Assembly (NCBI RefSeq): GCF_011634835.1
Contig: NZ_SIRP01000001.1
Coordinates: 900,668 to 964,667 of the forward strand
From: Isoptericola sp. BMS4
GTDB taxonomy: Bacteria; Actinomycetota; Actinomycetes; Actinomycetales; Cellulomonadaceae
Length of the DNA stretch: 64,000 bases
Direction of reading: 5' to 3'
Part shown: positions 26,796-35,629 of the stretch, piece after piece
Layout: every line of letters starts with the position of its first letter
Position numbering within the stretch: position 1 is the first letter of the stretch
The notes under the pieces: generated by a model
What the model was told of the DNA's origin: nothing
Database searches by the model: none
What the model saw: only the letters and a program-made list of their open reading frames with translations
Position numbers and translations under genes: made by a program

Positions 26796-28414
26796 CCGGC
26801 CCCGTCCCGCCCGGGCGGCACGCCGACGCCTCCGGGGACGGTGCGGACCTCGCCGGCCGGCTGCGTGCCGACCTCCACGACGCGGCGTTCACCGTCGACG
26901 GCGTCGGCGACCTGCTGGGCGACGTCGCCTCGGCCGCGCTGCACCGCGAGCAGACCGTGCCGGCCGAGCGCGTCCTCGCCGCGCTCGACCCGGCGGCCGA
27001 GCCCCGCGCCGCGCTGACCACGCTGTTCCTCCTCGGCGGGGCCGTGCCGCGCGGCGCGCTCGACCGGGCGCTGGGCCGCCTCGGCACGGCCGGCGCGGAG
27101 CGTCTCGGCCTCGTCCGCGCCGCCGGCGGCGGCCGCGAGGACGCCGTGCGCGCCGCCGTCGACCTGCGGCCCTACGCCGCCGAGGACGCCGGCGGATCGG
27201 TGTCGTGGTGGCTCGCGAGCGACCTCGGCGAGCTCGCCACCGGGGGCCGGCTGGCGACCGACCACGTGCTCGGCGCCGGCGGCGCCTCGACCACCCTGGC
27301 GCAGGTGACGATGCGGGCCCCGGTGCACCGGGTGCTGGACCTCGGCACCGGGGGCGGCATCCAGGCCATGCACGCGGCGCGGCACACGCGGCACGTCGTG
27401 GGCACCGACGTCTCCGCCCGCGCGCTCGACTTCGCCCGGTTCAACCTGGTGCTGAACCGCCCCGGGCCGCCCGACGGCGTCGAGCCCGACGTCGATCTGC
27501 GGCTCGGGTCGATGCTCGAGCCGGTCGCGGGGGAGCGGTTCGACCTCGTGGTGTCCAACCCCCCGTTCGTGATCACCCCGCGCTCGGGCGACGCGGGCCG
27601 TGCCGTCGCGGACGCGCTGGGCGACTACGAGTACCGCGACGGCGGGCGCGCGGGCGACGACGTCGTGCGCGACCTGGTCACCGGCGTCGGGCAGGTGCTG
27701 GCCCCCGGTGGCGTCGCCCAGATGCTCGGGAACTGGGAGCACCGTCGCGGGGAGCCGTGGACGGAGCGCGTGGGCTCCTGGCTCGACGCCGCGGGGCTGG
27801 ACGGCTGGGTCGTCCAGCGGGAGGTGCTGGACCCGGCGGAGTACGCGGAGACATGGATCCGGGACGGCGGCACCACCCCGGGCCGCGAGCCCGAGGCGTG
27901 GGCGGCGGCGTACCGCGCCTGGTTGGACGACTTCGCCGCGCGCGACGTCGAGGGCGTCGGGTTCGGCGTCGTGACCCTGCGCCGCCCGACCGGCGGCGCC
28001 CGGCCGACGCTGCGCCGCCTCGAGGAGCACACCGGATCGGTGCGCCAGCCGCTGGGCGCCCACCTGGCGGCGTCGCTCGCCGCCCACGACTGGCTGGCCG
28101 CGCGGGACGACGACGCGCTGGGCGCGGAGCACCTGGTGGTGGCCGCCGACGTCACCGAGGAGCGGTACCTCACCCCCGGGTCTCCCGACCCGAACGTCGT
28201 CGTGGTGCGCCAGGGCGACGGGTTCGGGCGCGGCGTGCACGCCTCGACCGGCCTCGCGGCGTTCGTCGGCGCGTGCGACGGCGAGCTCGCCGTCGGACAG
28301 ATCGTCGGGGCGATCGCGGCGCTGTTCGACGTCCCCGCCGCGGACCTGCGGGCCGAGCTGTTCCCCGCCGTGCGCGGTCTGGTCCGGGACGGGTTCCTGC
28401 GCCCCGGCTCCTGA
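26792..28414 (+). CDS. Class I SAM-dependent methyltransferase (HemK/RlmG-like, long form)
   Basis: 540 aa. An N-terminal helical domain of about 150 residues precedes VLDLGTGGGIQAMHAARHT (motif I), GTDVSARALDFARFN (motif II) and VVSNPPFVI (motif IV, the NPPF signature of N-methyltransferases acting on amide or amino groups). The remaining C-terminal 230 residues hold GGTTPGREPEAWAAAYRAWL and a winged-helix-like end. This long layout is found across Actinobacteria, without an assigned substrate that I know of. GTG 26792 overlaps the upstream stop. It is monofunctional as far as can be seen. Confidence 0.82.
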   Translation: MTGPVPPGRHADASGDGADLAGRLRADLHDAAFTVDGVGDLLGDVASAALHREQTVPAERVLAALDPAAEPRAALTTLFLLGGAVPRGALDRALGRLGTAGAERLGLVRAAGGGREDAVRAAVDLRPYAAEDAGGSVSWWLASDLGELATGGRLATDHVLGAGGASTTLAQVTMRAPVHRVLDLGTGGGIQAMHAARHTRHVVGTDVSARALDFARFNLVLNRPGPPDGVEPDVDLRLGSMLEPVAGERFDLVVSNPPFVITPRSGDAGRAVADALGDYEYRDGGRAGDDVVRDLVTGVGQVLAPGGVAQMLGNWEHRRGEPWTERVGSWLDAAGLDGWVVQREVLDPAEYAETWIRDGGTTPGREPEAWAAAYRAWLDDFAARDVEGVGFGVVTLRRPTGGARPTLRRLEEHTGSVRQPLGAHLAASLAAHDWLAARDDDALGAEHLVVAADVTEERYLTPGSPDPNVVVVRQGDGFGRGVHASTGLAAFVGACDGELAVGQIVGAIAALFDVPAADLRAELFPAVRGLVRDGFLRPGS

Positions 28415-28426
28415 CCGGCCCGCGGG

Positions 28427-28458
28427 GTGACTCTCGTCACGACGGGGAGATCTCCCCG
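28427..28458 (+). promoter_or_regulatory. CRP/GlxR-type site plus 16-bp palindrome upstream of lipoprotein gene
   Basis: GTGA-CTCTCG-TCAC at 28427-28440 matches the CRP core exactly. It is directly followed by CGGGGAGATCTCCCCG (28443-28458), a perfect 16-bp palindrome. The lipoprotein ATG is 47 bp further. Either could be an operator; the second could also be a short hairpin ending the methyltransferase mRNA. Confidence 0.4.
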
Positions 28459-28504
28459 TGAGAAGGCGAGGCACGATCGGCGCAGGTCAGGAAGGATGGG
28501 CCCC

Positions 28505-29014
28505 ATGCGTATCCGACAGACCATGACCCGTGCCGCCGCCGTCTCGGCGAGCGCCCTCCTCGTCGTGGGCCTCGCAGCCTGCGGCGGCGGCTCGGACGAC
28601 TCGTCCACCGACACCGGCGACGCCGCGAGCCGGACCGAGGAGCAGACCGAGGGCGAGGGTGAGGGCGACTCCCAGGCGAGCGCCGGCGACATCTGCGAGG
28701 CCACGGACGTCCTGACGGAGATGTCCTCCACGATGGCCGACGTCGACCCCAACGACCTGCAGGCCACGCTCGACCAGCTCGAGGAGCTGACGGCCACGGT
28801 GGAGGGCGTCGAGGCGCCCGCCGAGGTCGCCGACGACTGGGGCACCATGGCGACGTCCCTGCGGGGCGTCACCGACAGCCTCCAGGGCGCCGTCGACGAC
28901 CCGACCGACACGGAGGCCATGACCAAGGTGTCCGAGGCGATGTCGTCGCTCTCCGACGAGTCGTTCCAGGAGGCCGGGCAGGCCGTGAGCACGTACACCG
29001 CCGAGAACTGCTGA
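28505..29014 (+). CDS. Small lipoprotein, paralogue 3 of 3
   Basis: 169 aa. The signal peptide ends in a canonical lipobox (VVGLAACGGG, lipidated Cys). After a Ser/Thr/Glu linker comes the shared domain: GDICEATDVLTEMSSTM, the core PAEVADDWGTMATSLRGVTD and the terminal STYTAENC. Cys positions match the two upstream paralogues. It is predicted to be anchored to the outer face of the membrane. AGGAAGG is about 9 nt before the ATG at 28505; an ATG at 28496 is in frame but too close to it. Transcription ends at the hairpin 29030-29070. Confidence 0.75.
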   Translation: MRIRQTMTRAAAVSASALLVVGLAACGGGSDDSSTDTGDAASRTEEQTEGEGEGDSQASAGDICEATDVLTEMSSTMADVDPNDLQATLDQLEELTATVEGVEAPAEVADDWGTMATSLRGVTDSLQGAVDDPTDTEAMTKVSEAMSSLSDESFQEAGQAVSTYTAENC

Positions 29015-29029
29015 CCCACGACCCGCGCC

Positions 29030-29070
29030 ACCAGGGGGTGCCGTCCCGACGAGGGACGGCACCCCCTGGT
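29030..29070. terminator. Bidirectional terminator hairpin
   Basis: 18-bp perfect arms (29030-29047, 29053-29070) around a GACGA loop, between the convergent lipoprotein and hydrolase genes, 16 bp and 4 bp from their stops. No T-tract. Confidence 0.8.
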
Positions 29071-29073
29071 CGT

Positions 29074-29832
29074 TCAGTCGGTCAGGTACATGTTGGCCCA
29101 GGCGCTGACGATGCGCGCCGCCCGCTGCGCCTGACCCGGCCGGGTCAGCAGGTGGTCCGAGCCGTCGAGCGCCACGAAGCTGCGGGGGTGCCGGGCGGCC
29201 GCGAAGATCTTGCTGGCGTTGTCGATCCCGACGGTGTTGTCGGTCGGCGAGTGCATGATCAGCAGCGGCAGCCCCAGGTCGCCGATCCGGTGCTCCAGGT
29301 CGGCCTCGCGCACGTCCTCCACCATGCCGCGCTTGAGGTTCAACCGCTTGCCGCCCACGCGCCACTCCGCCACGCCCTCGGCGAGCACCTGGTCCACCAG
29401 GTCGTCGTAGTGGTGCTCGGCGTGGCTCGGGTCGAACGGCGCGCACACCGAGGCCACCGCCTTCACGCCCGGGGCGTCGGGCGCCGCCGCGATCGCCGCC
29501 GCCCCGCCCCACGAGTGACCGACCAGCAGGTCGGCCGGGGTGCCGCGCCGCGCCATGAACTCGCACGCGCGTACCGTGTCGGCCACCTTGACGGTGAAGG
29601 AGCCGTCGCCCCAGTCGCCCTCCGAGCCGCCCAGGCCCAGGTTGTCGAACCGCAGCATGCCGATGCCCTCGGCCGCGAGCTGCTTGCAGATGCGCGCCGC
29701 CGCCGGGGAGTCCTTGCCCAGAGTGAACCCGTGGGCGAACACGCCCCAGCCGCGGACCTCGCCCTCGGGCTCGTCGACCAGGCCCGCCAGCCGCGGGCCG
29801 GTGCTGCTCGTGAAGGTCACGTGTTCCGCCAT
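29074..29832 (-). CDS. Alpha/beta hydrolase (prolyl-oligopeptidase/dienelactone-hydrolase-like)
   Basis: 252 aa. WGVFAHGFTLGKDSPAA forms the oxyanion loop, LLVGHSWGGAAAIAAA the nucleophile elbow, LLIMHSPTDNTVG the acid region and LDGSDHLLTRP the catalytic His. The RFDNLGLGGSEGDWGDG segment is typical of a cytosolic group often fused to or near OsmC domains; no OsmC gene is visible here. Substrate is unknown. The gene lies downstream of trkH on the same strand with a 51-bp gap. Confidence 0.8.
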   Translation of the reverse strand: MAEHVTFTSSTGPRLAGLVDEPEGEVRGWGVFAHGFTLGKDSPAAARICKQLAAEGIGMLRFDNLGLGGSEGDWGDGSFTVKVADTVRACEFMARRGTPADLLVGHSWGGAAAIAAAPDAPGVKAVASVCAPFDPSHAEHHYDDLVDQVLAEGVAEWRVGGKRLNLKRGMVEDVREADLEHRIGDLGLPLLIMHSPTDNTVGIDNASKIFAAARHPRSFVALDGSDHLLTRPGQAQRAARIVSAWANMYLTD

Positions 29833-29883
29833 GGTCCCCCCGGGTCGTGTCGGTGCGTCGCTGGGCAGTCTGACACCTGCGCC

Positions 29884-31398
29884 TCAGCCGATGATCACGG
29901 CCGACTCGGGCCGCCGGTACATCCGCCTCCGCTCGCGCAGCGCCAGCCCCGTGCCCAGCGTGATCGGGCCCAGCCGGCCGAGGAACATCAGCACGACGAG
30001 CATCGTCTGGTGCCACGGCTCCAGGTCTGCGGTGATGCCCGTGGACAGGCCGGTCGTCGTGAACGCGGAGATCACCTCGAACAGCACCCGGTCGAGCGGG
30101 ATGACGCTCGCCGGCACCGAGACCGTGATCGCCAGCGTCGGGACGACGATCGCCCCGACACCGAGCAGCGCCACGGTCATCGCCTGACGCTGCGTGGTGA
30201 GGGACAGCCGGCGGTCGAAGAGGGTGACGTCGGGGTCGCCGCGCAGCTCCGACCAGATGACGAACGCCAGCACCGCGAACGTGCCGATCTTGATGCCGCC
30301 CGCCGTGCCGGCGCTGCCCCCGCCGATGAACATCAGCATGTCCGTGAAGAACCACGACCCGTGGTTGAGCTGCGACGTGTCGACCGAGTTGAAGCCGGCG
30401 GTGCGCGGCATGACGGCCTGGGTGAACGCGGCGAGCACCTTGCCGGGCGGGTCCAGCGGCCCGAACGTCGCCGGGTTGCGCCACTCCACCGTGAGGAAGA
30501 AGACGGTGCCGACCACGAGGAGCACCGCCGTCGCCGAGAGCGTCAGCCGCGTGTGCACGCTCCACCGCGAGGGCTGGGACAGGAACGAGCGCGTGCCGGG
30601 GGAGCGTCGCGTCCGGTGCAGCCGCCACAGCTCCAGCAGCACGGGGAACCCGACGCCGCCGACGATGACGGCGAGGCAGATCGGCAGGCACACCCACGGG
30701 TCGGTCACGAACCGCATCAGCGAGTCGCCGTAGATCGAGAAGCCCGCGTTGTTGAACGCGGACACCGAGTGGAAGACGCCGGACCACACCGCGTGCCCGA
30801 GGCTCTCGCCGTAGGTCACCGTCAGGCGCACCGCCAGGACGACGGCGACGACCGCCTCCGCCACGAGGGTGAACCGCAGCGCGCCCAGCATGACCTGCTT
30901 CACGTCGCCGAGGCTCACGGAGTGGGTGGACTCCGCGGCCACCAGGCGGGTGCGCAGGCCGAGCCGCCGGGACAGCAGCAGGCCGAGCAGGGACGCCACG
31001 GTCATGACGCCGAAGCCGCCGATCTGGATCAGGACGACGATCACCGCCTGGCCGAACGGCGTCCAGAAGGTCTGGGTGTCGACCACGATCAGCCCCGTCA
31101 CGCACGTCGCCGACGCCGCGGTGAACAGCGCCTCGACGAAGCTCGCCCGCTGACCCGTCGACGCCACGGGGAGGCTGAGCAGCAGCGTGCCGGTGGCGAT
31201 GGTCGCCAGGAAGGCGAGGGTGATCACCTGAGCCGGACGGCGGCGGATGCTGGCCGGGGAGGCCTGCTGGGTCGGGGAACGGCGGGCGAGGAGCCGCCGC
31301 AACCAGGGGACGAGGCGCACGAGGACCCAGTGTGGCACCACGGGCCGCCCGGGGCGCGACACGCCGCTTGAGCGTGGCGACGACCACCGCCCGGGCAT
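29884..31398 (-). CDS. TrkH/KtrB-family potassium uptake channel subunit
   Basis: About 500 aa. Four M1-P-M2 repeats are visible with their filter loops: SATCVTGLIV, VSAFNNAGFSI, PRTAGFNSVD and TTTGLSTGI, each with the filter glycine. This subunit imports K+ with a TrkA/KtrA regulator, which is not encoded in this window. The start is uncertain: ATG 31398, GTG 31362 and GTG 31341 are in frame, none with a ribosome site; the conserved part begins near PHWVLVRLVPWL. It is divergent from the PAP2 gene. Confidence 0.85.
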   Translation of the reverse strand: MPGRWSSPRSSGVSRPGRPVVPHWVLVRLVPWLRRLLARRSPTQQASPASIRRRPAQVITLAFLATIATGTLLLSLPVASTGQRASFVEALFTAASATCVTGLIVVDTQTFWTPFGQAVIVVLIQIGGFGVMTVASLLGLLLSRRLGLRTRLVAAESTHSVSLGDVKQVMLGALRFTLVAEAVVAVVLAVRLTVTYGESLGHAVWSGVFHSVSAFNNAGFSIYGDSLMRFVTDPWVCLPICLAVIVGGVGFPVLLELWRLHRTRRSPGTRSFLSQPSRWSVHTRLTLSATAVLLVVGTVFFLTVEWRNPATFGPLDPPGKVLAAFTQAVMPRTAGFNSVDTSQLNHGSWFFTDMLMFIGGGSAGTAGGIKIGTFAVLAFVIWSELRGDPDVTLFDRRLSLTTQRQAMTVALLGVGAIVVPTLAITVSVPASVIPLDRVLFEVISAFTTTGLSTGITADLEPWHQTMLVVLMFLGRLGPITLGTGLALRERRRMYRRPESAVIIG

Positions 31399-31435
31399 TG
31401 CACAGGGGCCACACGGATCGGTCACACCCGGGCGG

Positions 31436-31441
31436 TAGGTT
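31436..31441 (+). promoter_or_regulatory. -10 box of a probable leaderless promoter for the PAP2 gene
   Basis: TAGGTT ends 6 nt before the GTG start at 31448 and no ribosome site is present. The same TAGGTTGAC context precedes the leaderless GTG at 43204. No convincing -35 box. Confidence 0.5.
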
Positions 31442-31447
31442 GACGTC

Positions 31448-32437
31448 GTGACCGCCGCGACCCGCACGCCTCCGATGCCGTCCCCGGACCGGGGACCGGC
31501 GGGCGCCGGCGCGCCGATCCTGCCGGTCGGCGCGTGGCGCGAGGGGGTCCTCCCGCCTCCGCCGCGCCCCCGCCGCGGTGCGCTCGCCGTGGCCGGGGTC
31601 GTCGCGGCGCTCGCCGCCGTCGGCGTGTGGCTCACCTGGCGGGTGTTCGTCACCACGGAGGCCGGGCAGCAGGTCGACGACATGGCGTGGTGGGGTGCCG
31701 CCCACGGTCAGGGCCGGCTGTGGTCGGTGGCGGAACCCGTGCTCGACGTCGTCTCCGTGGCGTTCGTCGTCGCGGGGGTGGTGGCGGCCGTGGCGATGGC
31801 GGCCGCCCGGCGCCGGTGGTTCCTCACCGTGCAGGTCGTCGTGCTGGTCGGGGGAGCCAACGTCACCACGCAGGTGCTCAAGAAGGCCGTCCTCGACCGG
31901 CCCGACCTGCTCGACGGGTGGAACGGGGCCAACACGCTGCCCAGCGGGCACACCACGGTGGCCGCGTCGGTCTCGGCCGCGATGCTCATGGCCGCGCCGC
32001 GGGCGTGGCGGCCCGTCGTCGCGCTGCTCGGAGCGGCCTACACGGCCGCCACGGGCGTGTCGACGCTCGTGGGCCAGTGGCACCGCCCGTCCGACGTCGT
32101 GGCGGCGCTGCTGGTCGTGCTGGCGTGGGGCGCGCTGGTGTGCGCCGTCACGGCCGGGTCGGCGCTCGACCGCCCGGGGCGCCCGGGCGACACGTTCGCG
32201 TCCCCGGGCTCGTCGGTGCTGGCGGGGCTGGCGCTGCTCGGGGGGTCCCTCGGCGCGCTCGTCTCGGTCGGCGGCGTCGCCGGCACGGGATGGCCGCTGC
32301 CCCTGTCGCCCGACCTCACCGCGTACGCCGCCGGTGTCGTGGCGGTGCTCTCGGCCACCGCGGTCGTCTTCGCCCTGCTGCTGCTGGTGCGGCAGGCCAC
32401 CGCCCGGCCGCGCGACCCGGCGCGGTCCACGGGCTGA
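31448..32437 (+). CDS. PAP2-family membrane phosphatase
   Basis: 329 aa, about 7-8 hydrophobic segments. The three phosphatase motifs are KKAVLDRP (C1, KxxxxxxRP), PSGHT (C2, catalytic His) and GVSTLVGQWHRPSDV (C3, SxxxxxxHxxxD type). PAP2 membrane enzymes dephosphorylate lipid phosphates such as phosphatidate or undecaprenyl pyrophosphate at the outer face. An N-terminal 55-residue Pro-rich cytosolic tail precedes the first helix. GTG 31448 appears leaderless. It is divergent from the TrkH gene and runs toward topA. Confidence 0.85.
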   Translation: MTAATRTPPMPSPDRGPAGAGAPILPVGAWREGVLPPPPRPRRGALAVAGVVAALAAVGVWLTWRVFVTTEAGQQVDDMAWWGAAHGQGRLWSVAEPVLDVVSVAFVVAGVVAAVAMAAARRRWFLTVQVVVLVGGANVTTQVLKKAVLDRPDLLDGWNGANTLPSGHTTVAASVSAAMLMAAPRAWRPVVALLGAAYTAATGVSTLVGQWHRPSDVVAALLVVLAWGALVCAVTAGSALDRPGRPGDTFASPGSSVLAGLALLGGSLGALVSVGGVAGTGWPLPLSPDLTAYAAGVVAVLSATAVVFALLLLVRQATARPRDPARSTG

Positions 32438-32584
32438 CGCTCGGCGCGCCCCGCCGGGCGGCATCTCGGTAGAGTGCCGCCGTCGCACGGCCTTCTCCGC
32501 CGTACCGTGTCGGCTCTCGTCATGTCGTACCGTGACAGGAACCGGCCGGTCGGACGCCCTACGCACCACGGAAAGCAGGAACGG

Positions 32585-35374
32585 ATGCCCCAGGCACGCA
32601 AGCTCGTGATCGTCGAGTCGCCCACCAAGGCTCGCAAGATCCAGGGCTACCTCGGCGACGAGTACGAGGTCGAGGCGAGCGTCGGGCACATCCGTGACCT
32701 TCCCCAGCCGTCCGAGCTGCCCGCCGAGATGAAGAAGGGGCCGTACAAGAAGTTCGCGGTCGACGTCGACAACGGGTTCGACCCCTACTACGTGGTGCAC
32801 GCGGACAAGAAGTCGAAGGTCCGCGAGCTGAAGTCCGCGCTCAAGGACGCCGACGAGCTCTACCTCGCCACGGACGAGGACCGCGAGGGCGAGGCCATCG
32901 CGTGGCACCTCATCCAGGAGCTCAAGCCCAAGGTCCCCGTCAAGCGGATGGTGTTCCACGAGATCACGCGCGAGGCCATCGCCCGCGCGCTGGAGAACAC
33001 CCGCGAGCTCGACATCGACCTCGTCGACGCCCAGGAGACCCGCCGCATCCTGGACCGCCTGTACGGCTACGAGGTGTCCCCGGTGCTGTGGCGCAAGGTG
33101 CGCCAGGGGCTGTCGGCCGGCCGCGTGCAGTCCGTCGCGACGCGGCTGGTCGTGGAGCGCGAGCGGGAGCGGATGGCGTTCATCACCGCGGACTACTGGG
33201 ACGTGTCCGGGCAGTTCGCCCCGACCGCCGGCGACGAACCGGGGTCCCCGCGAGTCCCCGGAGCGGAGCGAGGAGACTCGTGGGGTGGGGGCGCGGGCCA
33301 GGCCTTCCGCGCCCGGCTCACCGCGCTCGACGACGAGCGCGTCGCCGCGGGCCGCGACTTCGACGACCGCGGCCGGCTCAAGGCGACCACCGGCGTCGTC
33401 CGGCTGGACGAGGCGTCCGCGCACGCCGTCGTCGCCGGCCTCGCCGAGGCGTCGTTCGCCGTCCGCTCCCTGGAGACCAAGCCGTACTCGCGCAAGCCCG
33501 CCGCGCCGTTCACCACCTCCACGCTGCAGCAGGAGGCCTCCCGCAAGCTGCGGATGAGCTCGCGGCAGACGATGCGCACCGCGCAGGCGCTGTACGAGAA
33601 CGGCTACATCACCTACATGCGGACCGACTCGCCCACGCTGTCGGCCGAGGCCACGGACGCCGCCCGCCGCCAGGCGGCCGAGCTGTACGGTGCCGAGTAC
33701 GTGCCGGGCTCGCCGCGCCTGTACGCGCCGAAGAACAAGGGCGCGCAGGAGGCGCACGAGGCGATCCGCCCCGCCGGCGACGAGTTCCGCACCCCGGCGC
33801 AGGTGGCGCGGGAGATCTCCGGCGACCAGTTCAAGCTGTACGAGCTGGTCTGGAAGCGCACGGTCGCCTCGCAGATGGCGGACGCCAAGGGGTCGACGGC
33901 GTCCGTGCGCCTCGCCGCGACGCTGTCCGCCGACGCCGGGGACCTCGCGGGCCGTGACGCCGTCTTCTCCGCGTCCGGCACCGTCATCACGTTCCGCGGT
34001 TTCCTCGCCGCGTACGAGGAGGGGACGGACGTCGCGGAGGGCCGTGAGCAGTCGGCCAAGGAGACCCGCCTGCCGCGGATGGCCGAGGGCGACCGGCTGC
34101 GCGGCGACGAGCTGACCGCCGAGGGCCACTCCACCACGCCGCCCGCCCGGTACACGGAGGCGTCGCTCGTCAAGGCGCTGGAGGAGCTCGGCATCGGGCG
34201 CCCCTCCACCTACGCCGCGACCATCTCCACCATCCAGGACCGCGGCTACGTGCGCACCAAGGGGCAGGCGCTCGTGCCGACCTGGCTCGCGTTCGCCGTC
34301 ATCAAGCTCCTGGAGGAGCACTTCCGCTGGCTGGTGGACTACGACTTCACCGCCGAGATGGAGGCCGACCTCGACCAGATCGCGGCGGGGGACCGCGAGC
34401 GCGTCGCGTGGCTCACCCGCTTCTACTTCGGCGACGGCAGCGGCGACGCCACCGGGTGGGGGCTGCGCGACATCGTCGCGAACCTGGGCGAGATCGACCC
34501 GGTCGCGATCAACTCCGTCGAGGTCGGTGAGGGCATCCGGGTCCGTGTGGGGCGCTACGGCCCGTACGTGGAGGACCTGGGCGCCGAGGTCCCCGAGGGC
34601 AGCACCCCGCCGCGCGGCTCGATCCCCGAGGACATCGCGCCGGACGAGCTGACCGTCGCCAGGGCACGCGAGCTGCTGGCCGCGGGCGCCGAGGACGGCA
34701 AGGTGCTCGGCGTCGACCCGGAGTCCGGGAACGAGATCGTGGCGAAGAACGGCCGGTTCGGCCCGTACGTCACCGAGGTGCTCGACCTGCCGGAGATCGA
34801 CCCGAGCCTGTCGGCCGCGGCGAAGAAGAAGGCGAAGGCCGCGCAGCCGAAGCCGCGCACCGGTTCGCTGCTGAAGTCGATGTCGCTGGAGACGGTGACG
34901 CTCGAGGACGCGCTGAAGATCCTGTCGCTGCCGCGCGTCGTCGGGACCGACCCGGAGTCGGGGGAGCCGATCACGGCGCAGAACGGGCGATACGGGCCGT
35001 ACCTGAAGAAGGGCACCGACTCGCGCACCATCGGCTCGGAGGAGCAGCTCTTCACGATCACGCTCGACGAGGCGCTGAAGATCTACGCGGAGCCGAAGCG
35101 CGGCCGCGGCGGGCGGGCGGCGACGCCGCCCCTGCGCGAGCTCGGGGACGACCCGAACAGCGGTAAGCCGATCGTCGTCAAGGACGGCCGGTTCGGGCCC
35201 TACGTGACCGACGGCGAGACCAACCGGACGCTCCCGCGCGACCTCACGCCGGACAGCGTCACGCCCGAGCGCGCGATCGAGCTGCTGGCGGAGAAGCGGG
35301 CGCAGGGCCCGGCGAAGAAGCGCAAGGCCCCCGCCCGGAAGCCCGCGGCGAAGAAGACGACGACCAAGAAGTAG
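32585..35374 (+). CDS. topA: DNA topoisomerase I (type IA)
   Basis: 929 aa. The Toprim domain has KLVIVESPTKARKIQGYL and YLATDEDREGEAIAWHLI (Glu and DxDxE acids). The active-site Tyr is residue 344 in GYITYMRTDSPTLS. After the core come four C-terminal repeats of the actinobacterial type (GPYVEDLG, GPYVTEVLD, GPYLKKGTD, GPYVTDGE) and a lysine-rich tail. It relaxes negative supercoils. Oddity: residues 219-238 are a Gly/Ser/Pro insert coded by a hairpin-forming repeat. The ATG follows AGGAACGG. An acidic palindrome-free gap of 147 bp precedes it; transcription ends at the palindrome 35389. Confidence 0.95.
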   Translation: MPQARKLVIVESPTKARKIQGYLGDEYEVEASVGHIRDLPQPSELPAEMKKGPYKKFAVDVDNGFDPYYVVHADKKSKVRELKSALKDADELYLATDEDREGEAIAWHLIQELKPKVPVKRMVFHEITREAIARALENTRELDIDLVDAQETRRILDRLYGYEVSPVLWRKVRQGLSAGRVQSVATRLVVERERERMAFITADYWDVSGQFAPTAGDEPGSPRVPGAERGDSWGGGAGQAFRARLTALDDERVAAGRDFDDRGRLKATTGVVRLDEASAHAVVAGLAEASFAVRSLETKPYSRKPAAPFTTSTLQQEASRKLRMSSRQTMRTAQALYENGYITYMRTDSPTLSAEATDAARRQAAELYGAEYVPGSPRLYAPKNKGAQEAHEAIRPAGDEFRTPAQVAREISGDQFKLYELVWKRTVASQMADAKGSTASVRLAATLSADAGDLAGRDAVFSASGTVITFRGFLAAYEEGTDVAEGREQSAKETRLPRMAEGDRLRGDELTAEGHSTTPPARYTEASLVKALEELGIGRPSTYAATISTIQDRGYVRTKGQALVPTWLAFAVIKLLEEHFRWLVDYDFTAEMEADLDQIAAGDRERVAWLTRFYFGDGSGDATGWGLRDIVANLGEIDPVAINSVEVGEGIRVRVGRYGPYVEDLGAEVPEGSTPPRGSIPEDIAPDELTVARARELLAAGAEDGKVLGVDPESGNEIVAKNGRFGPYVTEVLDLPEIDPSLSAAAKKKAKAAQPKPRTGSLLKSMSLETVTLEDALKILSLPRVVGTDPESGEPITAQNGRYGPYLKKGTDSRTIGSEEQLFTITLDEALKIYAEPKRGRGGRAATPPLRELGDDPNSGKPIVVKDGRFGPYVTDGETNRTLPRDLTPDSVTPERAIELLAEKRAQGPAKKRKAPARKPAAKKTTTKK
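33246..33285. repeat. Hairpin-forming repeat inserted in frame in topA
   Basis: CCCCGCGAGTC (33246-33256) pairs with GACTCGTGGGG (33275-33285) with one mismatch. The middle is CCGGAGCGGAGCGAGGA-like, a purine-rich motif typical of dispersed GC-rich repeats. It codes a low-complexity loop that breaks an otherwise conserved domain. Confidence 0.6.
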
Positions 35375-35388
35375 CCGCCCCCGGGTGC

Positions 35389-35446
35389 TGTGGGTACGAA
35401 GATGGCGTGGATCCCGACCGGATTCCACGCCATCTTCGTACCCACA
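35389..35446. terminator. Long palindrome downstream of topA (family copy 3)
   Basis: Outer arms TGTGGGTACGAAGATGGCGT match perfectly over 23 bp, then two mismatches near the centre. The sequence is almost the same as the 734 palindrome, including the GACCGGATTCCACGCC right arm. It begins 14 bp after the topA stop. The 183 bp from here to the protease gene hold no ORF I can support. Confidence 0.75.
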
Positions 35447-35629
35447 ACCGTCTGGGTGGGCGCGCCACCGTATGCCAGGGCAACGAGCCCCCGCGCCTGC
35501 GCCCTCGGTGGTTGACTGTGCCCTGATCGCACGACGAGGTGCGGTCGCACTGCACAGTGCTTCCACGATCCGGCCCTGCCCCACGGCACCCCGGGGTTGT
35601 GCAGGGCCACCCCTGGAGGGGATCGCCAG

